Made by a program: the position numbers and the translations under genes. From Triatoma infestans (taxonomy: Eukaryota > Arthropoda > Insecta > Hemiptera > Reduviidae), in the NCBI GenBank assembly GCA_011037195.1, contig JAAEAF010001544.1, positions 1 through 64,000 of the forward strand: 64,000 nt of DNA, in the 5' to 3' direction. The stretch's first letter is position 1; each line of letters opens with the position of its first letter. Shown here piece after piece: positions 12,385 through 22,700 of this stretch. The notes under the pieces were generated by a model that saw only the letters and a program-made list of their open reading frames with translations, was not told the origin of the DNA and did not search any database.

Positions 12385-13455
12385 TAGTGTAGGGGCTCGT
12401 CCCTTTCATTCATAACTCTTAGTTTATCAGCTTAATACAAATCCGTGAAGTTCTTACTTACCTCTTTGATTGGTTCCTATGTGGGAATTTGCATGTACTC
12501 CATTAATAATTGTTGACCTATACCCTACACTGAACTACCATGTTTTGCATCCCCTCTGAGGGGGGATGTTCTGGAGAGTCCTATAGAAGTTTGAGTTAGA
12601 GTCCTATGCGTGTTTTCAATTTTATTGTCATTCGGTCCCTAGAACAAAATTCCAACAGTAGTGTCATTACATCTTCCCTGATTTAAACATATGTCCTGGG
12701 ATAATCCAGGTTGTGATTATAGATGATCTTACCTTTTGTTTCACCTACTCCTGCAGCTCGCCCTCGTACCAAATAAGGGTTAGAACTAAGAAGTTGTATT
12801 CACTATTGGTGTAGTGTGCTAATGGGCAGATGCCCCTCTGCCTAAAGTAGCCTCTAGCCAATCAAGGGGTCCATTTTCGTCATGCGCACCGTCCGTTTCG
12901 TGACCAACCTAAATTTGACTGAATCAAGTTCGAAAAATGCCTCAAATTTGGACCTCTTCAATCTTTTCAGATTTTGGTCTGATATGTCAAACCCAACGGT
13001 ATGCCCTTGATGTTCTATTGTCTTGTTAACGAATTTCCAAGTCCTCATTTTGGATGTTGAGCATATCGAGTACCTCAGAGGGAGATGCATTTCTTAGGAT
13101 GTCAGGAATCCAGATCGATACCTTGGCCGTCCTAAGTATATCCCTGGCTAGACCCGTCCTCAATCTATCTCCCTACCATAGCTTGAGCTGGGGAACCATT
13201 CTTTCTAACCAGAGTCGCGTCAAATCATTCTCACAGGTGAGGATGAGGACGCCTCTGGATAAGATAGCAATCCCTAAATTGAGGCCTCTTCTCGCCAGTA
13301 GTTCTTGAAACCAAATCAAGTTATACCCATCGGGTACGTTGTAAGGGCGACGACCATCCTGTAATTTTGAGGGTAGCCCTGAAAAAACTTTCTGGTTTCT
13401 CCCGCTTGGACCAAGGATCCAATGATTACCACGATTAGAGAGAGTTCCAGTATAG
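12385..13455 (-). pseudogene. Damaged copy of the DUF4780-type ORF repeat
   Basis: This minus-strand block is a second copy of the repeat at 22700-24470. The C-terminal half of the protein is readable in two frames (RGVLILTCENDLTRLWLERM at about 13173-13260, then FDISDQNLKRLKRSKFEAFF, 12854-13090), matching the intact 384-aa protein closely. About 380 bases of the N-terminal half are deleted near 13370-13385, and the frame is broken between the two pieces. The 3' flank (12385-12850) also aligns with 22700-23100. To its right begins sequence shared with 25625, so the repeat sits inside a duplicated block. Confidence 0.8.
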
Positions 13456-14830
13456 ATTGCCAAAAGTACTGTTTTAAATCCGAAATATTTTAATTCCATT
13501 TAAACTTAGTTCAAAAGGAGAATATTCCAGAATCACTCGATAAGATTTTTTCCATTCTTGTTCTCAATATTATATGATATAATTAGTAAAAAAAAAAATG
13601 AAATGGACTTTGAATCCAAAGTCCTTAAATCTTCCTTTATGGATATTAAGATTTAGTTACGTTCATTATTCTGGACTACAATAATATGAACTTATCTAGA
13701 CCAGATCTGTCCATTATTGGTATGATTTTTGTCACATTAAGTTTCTGTTCCTAGTTTATTAGTTCGTGCGCGCAATCCTATGCAGTTGCGACTCTCGAGT
13801 ATGCCTTGAACTGGTTCTGAACACACTTTCTTTTGCAAAGAAAGTAACAAATTTGAAGAAATAAAGACAAGAATATTTAGAGTCACTTAGAATACATTCT
13901 GGGTGAATTCAAACGTTGAGTTCGCACATAATTTCAGATTTGAAAATAGGGCCGCAAAACAGTTAACGAAATGACATAAAAACAAAAGTACGATAAATGA
14001 ATTACAAACATTACATAGAAATTTTATCTACATTTGGAAAAGTCTAGTGCGAGAGATTAATTAGATCAGGGTCAAAAATATATTTATGAAACGGTTGCTT
14101 TTGAAGCAGAAACAGTAAATGACATTAAAGAAAATTAGTGAACAATTACCTGAAAGGAAGAAATACTGATGCAGTTGTATACGCTGAAAGTTAATTTCCC
14201 TCTAAATTATATACAAAGATAGGTAATGCCAGGAACAGTGAGGTGATTGCCGTAAGACTACATCATTGTTTATCCGTTATAACATGAAATACCCCTGATT
14301 TATTTATGCTTAGGAACATAAATAATAGACAACCACTTGAACTACTGCTAACTCACCGTAAAAAACCTTCCATAATGGCGGGTACCCACTATTCCGAGCT
14401 CTAGTGTAAATCAATAAATCGTACAACCCTTCCTAAAGTGAAATATATACATATTTAATTTACATTGGTTATTTTAAACAGTTCAATTTCAATATGATTA
14501 TTACATCTTAATAAATTTTGCATTCTCTTATTTTTCTAAAGACAAGAAGCAGTTTCGAGATCGCTTTTTAAATACATAGAAAAAAATGGATAATACAAGA
14601 CTTATAAATAAACAATTTATACCTAAATTTTGATCGACAACTTCTTCGGCATTAACAGAACATTTGAATGATTGTATTTCACTTAGATAATTCATTATCG
14701 ACATTTGAAAACATAACGAACATAAAATTGTTTGGTTATAATATTAATAATTGCAATTATATCGAGTGTGAACCTATCGATATATAGTCTATGTGTGGTT
14801 ATACTACTTATTTTAAATTAAAAAAAAAAG
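13456..14830. repeat. Segmental duplication block shared with 25625-26960
   Basis: Segment order matches 25625-26960: 'ccaaaagtactgttttaaa', 'ttctcaatattatatgatat', 'cgttcattattct', 'gcctt-aac-ggt', 'aaaacagttaacgaaatg', 'aagaaaattag..caattacctgaaa', 'actattccgagctctagtgtaaatc', and the final 'gtgtgaac..tcgat.tatagtct'. Divergence is moderate with many small indels. No coding frame is conserved between copies, so it reads as non-coding flank carried with the zinc-finger units. Confidence 0.75.
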
Positions 14831-15700
14831 TATTTTATTTTGGGGTAAAATAAACTACTGCCTTCTTAAAAACTCTATTATTAAAAACTTCCTAGTAATA
14901 ATAACAAAATGTCAAAATAGATAAAAGACGATACTAAAGCCCAAATAATCTTAGCAACTAACATCAATTTAAAGAAAACAATAATGCATATACTTTGGCT
15001 ATGGCTTGGACTGGTAAGGCCATTAAAAAAAAAAGTGCATTTAACCTGCAGTCATGCAAAGTCTGTGTGCAATGAATTGTGTTCTATCTGTGCAAGGCTA
15101 ACTTATGATTCTAATGAACAATAGAAATATTTGCTTTTGCAGGCATTTTTCATGACAGATATAATACAGAAAATGATTTGGCCCATATAACAATAGAAAA
15201 TTTGTATGTAGATTAAATGCAACAAATAATAAAATAGATGAGTCAATTTTAATAACCAAAATTCTAGTACACTACCAGAGCAATATAAATATCTATACCA
15301 ATATATATATATAGGCATGGGAGTCAACTGATCCTTTTTTTAATTTTATAGACTTCGGAATAAGCCTTTGGTAAAATGTTGATTCAAAAGCTATGTTTAA
15401 ATAAAAATATATGCATTTTATATTTATGTGAATGGAAAATAAAAGTATTTTAATTTCTAAATACTTCCATTTAATATTTAAATATAAATGCACAAGCTCT
15501 GTTTGTATTGCTCCTGTATTTTTACATTAAAGCAACTGAATCATAATTCCCCCAAACAATTTATCATTTTCATTTAAAGAAAATTTATCATTTTTATTGT
15601 AGTTAATATTAAGTACAGTAAAGGTAAGTTTTTTATACCAGATTTTATCCGTTACATTACAGATCTCTTTTAAAAACAAACCACATAAGTTTGCAGAAGT
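14831..15700. other. Non-coding, AT-rich
   Basis: No gene recognised. Small minus-strand open frames near 15103-15493 are AT-rich, hydrophobic and without family features. Confidence 0.4.
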
Positions 15701-15714
15701 TAATTAACATTTTT

Positions 15715-17742
15715 ATACTTGTTCGATTTTATTCAAGTTGTTCGGCTTACACATTCTTTTTTCAACAGAGGAACTGAACTAGCCTATAGCGAAATTGCAT
15801 TGAAAATCCTCTGGATGTCTTAAGCTAGTTGAAAGTATGGATTAAGAAGAAATATATTAGTTTGATATTTGTTTAGTTTTTCCCTTAATTGATTACATTG
15901 TGTATAATTACAATTGGTAGAACACAAATCTAGAAGAAACGCAATACAGCTGGAAGAAATTTTACTCTTTCTTACTGCAGTTAAAGGTAGTTGTGCAAGC
16001 TTGCCCAATACTTGAAACTGATTTTTCACTATAATCACTCGCAACGACAACATGTTCTAAGCAACTCTTTTTATTAGGTGAGTATTTGAGAAGTTACATA
16101 TGGGGATACTTCTTGCCCTTCGGCTCAGATGGGGAAAAAATGCAGCCAAGCTTGTCATAGAAAACCTGTTTTAATAAAAACAACTACATATTATGGAATA
16201 CTAAAAAGTGTTGAAGATATTGCTGAAATTTCGAGCTTGGAATATACAGTTAATAGGGGGTTCGACTTAAATGATGTTTTTCACATTTTATTTTAGTGTT
16301 TGCGATTTTCTTTGAAATTGATTTTGTAAAACTGTGCAGGCTTTTGCATTTTCCATTCAAATTAATCTTTTTAAAACCAATGATTATTTTTTATACCTTA
16401 TTTTGAACATTGTTAATTACCCTATTTTATTCACTTTCAATTGTTGTCACTCTTAATGCTATTTTGAATCAATTCATCAAATTTTATTACAAATATTCAT
16501 TACTTTCTGAACATTTTGATCTCATTTCACAAGAATAACCCTCTCCTCAACCAATTTATTACCTTACATAGTACTATTTAAAAAATCAGATTACAAATGG
16601 AAACTGTATCGAAACAATTTATGATTCTATTTTGCCAATTTAAGCTGATATTCTGTCAAAACATTTTTCATACAAATAACGTAATAATTTGTTTAAAAAA
16701 AAGTTTAATTTGAGTGATATAAAGTTACAAAAAATTTGCTGTGACAGGCTCACACGGCTTTCTCTTTCTTCTCTCATCTATAAAATGACAAATGTTCTTT
16801 AAACTTCAAATTTACCAACTTACCAACGGAAGCATGTGTACATGTGTAGATGATTACATTAGTCCAAAAGAAAGCGCCAACATTGAACAAACATATTTGA
16901 AACATGTCTCAGATTGCTCAGATCCATCTGAATAAAGTGTTGCCAGTAGAAAATTGTGACAAATAAAAGTGATACGCTACAGTTTTTACTCCAGGTTAAA
17001 AGGAAATCGTTACAGCCGAGTTCGAGAGAATTCTAAAAACTCGATATCCTATTCTGTAAAGTCAATCTTTCGGTTGATCGATTTTTTCAAATTTGGAATT
17101 CTATCAATGCTTCTAATATACATTACTATAATGTAGGTGGTAGAACCAAACATTGTACTGATGTGGTACCTTCAAAGATAGCATACTGCTAGTGTTCTCT
17201 CAAACTTCATTGCAGACGCGATTATAATAAATATACGGATCCAAAGTCTGAGCTTCCTGCGATTTTTCATTTTTGAGATATTTTGTAAAAGCGCGCACAC
17301 ACACACAAACATTATTATTTTTCTCTTATTCCTAGAAAGAGGAAGTATTGCGATGTGTCGAATTTCCAATATATATAATTTTTTACCGGATATATAGTTT
17401 TTAGGTCCCCTGAGTACGAAATAAGTTTTTAGTGAATGGTTGTATGAATATGTGGGTATGAGAACAAAATACCACAAAACTGAAAATTTTCAGGAAGAAA
17501 ATTTGCTGAATCAGTTTTTCGCGATTTTCTCGAAGAGGGAAACAGTAACGTTAAGTTTTGTTTTCAGAGTACCACTGCAGTTCAGTGCATTGTTCCACCA
17601 CCTAGACAATATTAATATATATTACCAATTTGATAGAATTCCAAATTAAAGAAAATCGGTTAACCGGAAAGACTTTAAGGACGTTTTTGAGTTCTTGGAA
17701 ACGGCTTTGTTGAAAATTGCAACAATATTTTTTCCAGTAAAA
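15715..17742. repeat. Segmental duplication block, right copy, first part
   Basis: Counterpart of 8620-10360 (see there). Matching landmarks include 'ttcaagttgttcgg', 'caacagaggaactgaact', 'cctattttg', 'cacacggctttctctt' and 'gaaaatcggttaaccgg'. It is interrupted at 17756 by a Jockey-like LINE and resumes at 18786. No gene of its own. Confidence 0.75.
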
Positions 17743-17755
17743 TTCGCTCTAGTTT

Positions 17756-18772
17756 TTTTATTTATTTACAAATTAAACTATGGACTAGCTCACTTAGAGC
17801 TTCACACAAACGGATTACAATAATATAAATGAAAATTAAAGATCTTGATATAATCGGGATTTTAATCTTCTAGGTGTAGGCTCGCCTAATTGATAGTGTG
17901 CTGCTGAAGATGGTGTGAAGGGTTAGGAAGAAGTAGCCTATTAATTTAGTAATATTATGTGTGTGAATATCTGAAATGTCGAGTTCTTTATGTATTTGTG
18001 TTCCTGATAAACCAAGGGGCGTTTGGTGCAATCCGTAATAATTTATTTTGAAAAGTCTGTAATCGTTTTGTCAGTGTGTTGCTAGCTGTTATCCAGCTTA
18101 ATTAAACTATGGGCCAGCACAATATGTGGGTATAGTTGTTTCAGTCGGGTTTATGCTTGTTGAAGTTTAGTGTTTATGTGTGTGTAGTCTCCAGGTGAGT
18201 CTTGTATCTAGGCTTGCGCTAAGATAGCGCACTCCTTGGTCCTTTTGTTTCCAGCGAATTTCTTGGTTGTTGATTTGGAGCATAAGGTCTTCAATCCGGA
18301 ACCTCCTAAGGGCGAAGATTTTTGCTTCCGTTTTGGAAGGATTTTGCTTCGATTTCCACTTTATGGAACCAAGTGATAAAATGTTAATTGACGTCAGTAA
18401 GTCAGTGATGCTTTTATTAATGTCTGTGTGAAAAAGGCAACATTGTATCGTCCGCTTATGTTGTTAAAGTCACTGAAGTTTGAGGCTAAAGCATTAGAGA
18501 TTAAAGAGGATCGGACTGATATTGCCCCTTGTGGTAGTCCTGCGAGTTTTTGTCGTCTAGTACTTATGTACTGTTGAGCCTTACCTGAAACGTTCTGTTT
18601 TGTAAAAAACATATTATAATTTGGGTAATATACTCAGGTGCTTTTGTGTTTCTGAGTTTGTAAAGTAGTCCAGAGTGCCAAACTGAGTCAAATGCGGGCG
18701 CTATATCTAGAAACAACTTCAAAGTTGTGTACAATGTATTCTATAACTCTTTTAATTTGATGTACTGGTGGG
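17756..18772 (-). mobile_element. 5'-truncated Jockey-like LINE with 13-bp target-site duplication
   Basis: The direct repeat TTCGCTCTAGTTT flanks the insert at 17743-17755 and 18773-18785. On the minus strand the element opens inside the reverse-transcriptase domain: DIAPAFDSVWHSGLLYKL (motif A, about 18640-18700), then LAGLPQGAISV (18530-18560), and further down KTEAKIFALRRFRIEDL and RLTWRLHTHK. It ends with AATTTGTAAATAAATAAAA at the 17756 side, a poly(A)-like tail. Frameshifts and stops interrupt it, so it is dead. The endonuclease and most of the reverse transcriptase are absent through 5' truncation. Confidence 0.85.
18060..18730 (-). pseudogene. Reverse transcriptase fragment of the Jockey-like element
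   Basis: Reads from motif A (catalytic Asp in FLDIAPAFDS) through the 'G-L-P-Q-G' motif B to the thumb/KTEA...LG region typical of Jockey-clade reverse transcriptases. The YADD motif C is not readable because the frame is broken between 18520 and 18400. The longest single open piece is 18394-18612. Confidence 0.8.
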
Positions 18773-18785
18773 TTCGCTCTAGTTT

Positions 18786-19640
18786 AATTTGTGGAATCTG
18801 TATCATTAAAATTTTGTGTATGTGTGTCTGTTTGTGTAATGTTTTGACAAATAAGAGAAATCAAACAAGAATCTAACTATATTCAGAGGATATACACTGA
18901 AAGTAAGATTGTAGTATGAGGTGTGGTGTTAGTTACTTTTGCACAATTTAATGAGGATTTCAGTTACGTTAATAATTTAGACAATTTTTTCAACTTTAAA
19001 TACGTAATTATGGTGGTTTACATCCGATCAAAACTTCAACGTAAAGTGGATTAAATATTATATTTGTCTTTGTTATAAAAATCATATTAGAAAGTTACAG
19101 TGAAATATTATTCAGTGTAATAAAGGTCAGTGAAATATTATAATACAGAGAAATGTAATTTGTTATAATATGAAGTGTGTTCCATGTTAAATGCTTTATG
19201 CAATTCCATTGCAGTTAAAATAAAAATTCGATTTTACACTGCAGAAAAAAAAACACATTTTATTTATTAAACTTAATATTATGAAATTATTTTTTACTAA
19301 GAACTACTAAATGGTATATCTCTTTCTAGGTTAAAAAAAAAAAAAAAAAAAAATGTACAAATACTTGAAAAAGTAATTTCTTTTTCTTTTTTTATATATT
19401 AATTAAAATGTATCTGTTATAGATATCTATACTTACTGCAATAAGTAAATTCATCATGTTCAAAAATAACCATTTCTTTCCAGTTACTTTCATCAAATAA
19501 CGCTTATTTAATAATACATATTTATAGAAAATATTTTCACAAAAAAACTATTAGAATAATTTTAGGGCTGTTATATTGTTAAATCTTATAAAAAAAAAAG
19601 TTTGGAAACATGTGGAAAGTCAATGAACTTTTACAATTAT
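18786..19640. repeat. Segmental duplication block, right copy, second part
   Basis: Continues the match to the left block: 18873-19240 aligns with 10400-10720 at high identity ('cagttacgttaataatttagacaatt', 'atattatatttgtctttgttataaaaatcatattagaaagttaca'), followed by a poly-A run (19330-19352) absent from the left copy. 19440-19640 aligns with 10910-11150. No gene. Confidence 0.75.
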
Positions 19641-19910
19641 GAAAAAATGATATGGCTTCACGCCTGAATGAATACGCATATGTACCTGATTTTTACCAAA
19701 TATGAAACACAATAATTACATTCATTATATGTATGTATAAGGCTTATTGCAGAATGAATATGCAAATGTTCTTTTAACTTCGAGACTTTCTACACCTATA
19801 ATCATTCATAAAGCTTTCCGCCAGTTTGTATTAGTAGATGGATTTTTAAAGCTCCGGGTGTTTACAACTGTAAATCGCATACACTTCATTTATAGCATTT
19901 CACTGTAAGG
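19640..19910 (-). pseudogene. C2H2 zinc-finger pseudogene, copy C
   Basis: Minus-strand remnants of two to three fingers (the KLHMHIHS-, YKCSE-, GALKIHL-like pieces) with frameshifts and stops. The best-matching part (19840-19890) corresponds to finger 1. No start codon is readable. It occupies the same place in the right duplication block as copy B does in the left. Confidence 0.75.
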
Positions 19911-20028
19911 CCTAATGGGCAAAGCATGTATTACAGCGTGCAATGTTAGATATTGTGAAAAATCGGCGTCCCCAACCAATCATTCAACAATTATTATATG
20001 GTCTATAACGTCTGCAATCTATTTTTTC

Positions 20029-20160
20029 GCTTACAATTTTTCGATTTTAGTCTAGCCGTTATTACTTTCATATAATCTGTTTTCAGAAGTCCTTCTTTCG
20101 CTGTTATGCTACTCCATAAATATGGAAACCGTTTGAATGCACTCTTACGTTGTCCAATCC
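20029..20160 (-). other. Upstream exon-like segment above copy C
   Basis: Shares with 11910-12045 the donor position (here GTAAGC, 20034-20029) and the exon text with ATTACTTTCATATAATCTG and ATAAATATGGAAACCGTTTG (plus-strand wording). Supports a common non-coding first exon for the family. Confidence 0.5.
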
Positions 20161-20314
20161 TTAAAATTTCAAATCTGTAACAAATAATTCATTATGAATG
20201 TATTAATATTTATTTTTTTGGTCCAATATTTGATACACAATCGTATTTTCTAAATAAATTACATTATGTGAGGCAGCGTGTGGAAGCAACCACGATTAGA
20301 GGAAATAGTTCTTA

Positions 20315-20535
20315 ATTTCTGGTATTTTATCAGTCATAGCAAGCATATTGATTTTCTGCCTGACCGGTATCGGATTTTCATCCATCGTCAGAGCAAATTC
20401 TCCAAGTTCGTGTAGAGAGTTCATTTACGATGAACTTGGTGAATTTGCTCTGACGATGGATGAAAATCCGAAACCTGTCAGGAACAAAAGCAATATGTAT
20501 ACTACGACGGATAAAATACCAGATATAAATAATAT
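20315..20535. repeat. Fold-back repeat with ~100-base arms
   Basis: Text from about 20318 to 20415 reappears as its reverse complement from 20430 to 20530: GATTTTCATCCATCGTCAGA on the left, TCTGACGATGGATGAAAATC on the right, and the outer TATTTTATCAGTCATAGC/GACGGATAAAATACCAG pieces. A short unpaired centre lies near 20416-20429. A half-copy occurs at 12290-12365. The right arm has CTGACGA-T-GGAT-GAAA-ATCC-GAAAC at 20450-20474, which looks like a hammerhead-type core (see findings). No coding potential. Confidence 0.8.
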
Positions 20536-20539
20536 ACAG

Positions 20540-21170
20540 ATTTACTGATAGAAATATTTACTGTTTTATTTAATTAATAAAAGAAGGCAAAAGAGAATTG
20601 GGCGGAACTATAATATTTACCCCCAATTATTTGGCCGTTTATACAGAAGAAAATTGATATGAAACCCCTACTACATAGAAAAATGATAATGTTCAAGTAA
20701 TGCCAAGAAATAATAATAAATTTAAGAATTAATTGTGGTTAAGGTTTTACATATAAATAAACTCATATATTTGGTTTTTGTATTGTCTGTAATTGTTATC
20801 ACATGCAGATGATTTAGGAAATAGATCGATAGAAGCAACGGATGTTTAGTTTGCCAATGTATCTCAGTGGCCCAACACTTGTTATTCATATCCCCTATTT
20901 AACGTACTTTCTTATTTTCTGATGGACTTTAATACAACAGTGTGAATAAAAAAAAAGAAAAGAAAGTTTTCCTAACTAAAAAAGTTTCCATGGGCTTTAA
21001 TACCCACCCACGTACGTCTGATTTACAAATAAGATTTTATATTAATCTTTGAACTCTATATAATGTCTCCTTCAAATAGTCAATTCAATCATGAGCTTTT
21101 TTAGAAATAAATAATTATGTCTTATGAAAAATCAGTAATTTTACGTCAAATCAGTATACTGCTGTTGAAA
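20540..21170. other. Non-coding stretch
   Basis: Nothing recognised. Confidence 0.4.
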
Positions 21171-21179
21171 GTACGCGTG

Positions 21180-21560
21180 CTAATGTGAAACCAAGGGAAA
21201 GATGTCCTTACTCACCAAATTGCCAGGCTTTGGTTACAAAAATTTAATAGTGTCCACGTTACAAACAAAGAAGGGTTTAGGGCGGCCATCATGTGATTGT
21301 GAGGAAGCTGTCAAATCAAACAAACAACAAGTTGCACTTGCTGCAGGACGAGCACTGTCTAAAGTCACCATTAACCACCATCTCCATAATATGGGAAAGG
21401 TAAAATGAAGGAAGATGTAGGATAGTGCTGCATGACATTACACCTCAAGAGGCCGCCAGGAGAATGGACATATATGCCAACTTCTCTTTAAAAGATCCGT
21501 CTGACATGCGCTTGTACAAAAAAATACTGACTTCTGAAATTATTGGCATAATGAATAAAA
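21180..21560 (+). other. Degenerate coding-like region, unidentified
   Basis: An open piece at 21202-21408 has a GLGRPSCDCEEAVKSNKQQV segment and frame-shifted text continues to about 21545 with less biased composition than its surroundings (for example DITPQEAARRMDIYAN). The GRP-x-x-x-[FC]-EEA opening resembles a sequence pattern I associate with transposon-linked arthropod proteins, but I cannot name the family. No start or domain can be fixed; it may be a remnant of a mobile-element gene. Confidence 0.3.
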
Positions 21561-21709
21561 TCTGATAATAATTTATGTTATTATTGAGTCTATTATCTGC
21601 TCAGATGTTGGTTGGAGGTCGATGATTCTAAAAAATCGTCTGTGTGATTTATGTATTTTCCATTAATGCATTTTGTTTACCAGTTGTGTTTATTTGGGTT
21701 TTGTACATG

Positions 21710-22700
21710 GTGGTCCAAATTTTTGTTTATTTTTGCCTGTAAAGTGATTATGTCTTTGAAACTCAGTGATTCCCTGATATAATTAATAGCTAATAATTAA
21801 CTCATATTTGTTAATTCTAAATGGTAGATATGTGGGATTAATTGCATTTCATTCATTACATCGTCTTTCCACTGATTTGAAGGATTGCAGAAAATCATAA
21901 TTTTGTAAATATTAGAAAGTTTAGAAACGATTCTACTAAATTTATTGAACTTAAAAAATTTTCGAAATGTATATGCACAACGGAAATGGTTGCAATGTTT
22001 CCTGATAAAAAAAAAATAAGAGAAAGTAACAAATTAATGAACGCTATGTATCTGTGTGACTGTAAACGTGAACATCTTAAAATAGAAGAATTTAGGAATT
22101 TAATAATCCGTTTAGGCCCCACCACGGTATCAGGAAATACGGTTTCTTTCAAAATCCACCTACCGGATATTTAGGATTACTAATTGTTTTTTTTGCGATT
22201 TTCATGAGAACCGCTCCAATGATTTTGGAACCTCGCCTACTAACTAACACAACAGATACCTAACACTTTTAATTGAACCGTTTTTCTGGAAATATATTTA
22301 GGAAGTTCTGTGGGAGCAGCAAAGTTTAGCTTTTCTCTGAAATACCGCTCCAGTACATGTACGGTTCTATTAAGGCATATTACAAGCATTCGTAGAGTTC
22401 CAAATTTGAAGATAATATTAATAACAGGAAGTTAGAAATTCAATAATGAATGAGTTTTGTAGAATTTGTCTGAATACGGTTACTGCCTAACCTAATTTAT
22501 ATGTGATTCGAAAGCGAGGGTACCATAGGTACATGCCGATTCTTATCCAAGGTGGAATAAAAGTTTGCTCCTAGTCAGGTTAGTTACCTCCTACAGAGAG
22601 CTGAAGAGTGGCTCTTGGTGGTCAAATTTTTAATCTCTATTTTGTTTATTTTTGCCTAAAGTGATTATATCATTGAAACTCAGTGGTTCCCTGACATAGC
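21710..22700. repeat. Direct repeat pair around an unclassified ~0.9-kb segment
   Basis: The block at about 21712-21778 (TGGTGGTCCAAATTTTTGTT, ..gtgattatgtctttgaaactcagtgattccctga) recurs in the same orientation at about 22617-22696. Between them is AT-rich DNA with pieces of the high-copy dispersed repeat (22190-22450) and no gene. The second copy ends just where the DUF4780-type repeat starts (about 22700). Confidence 0.6.
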
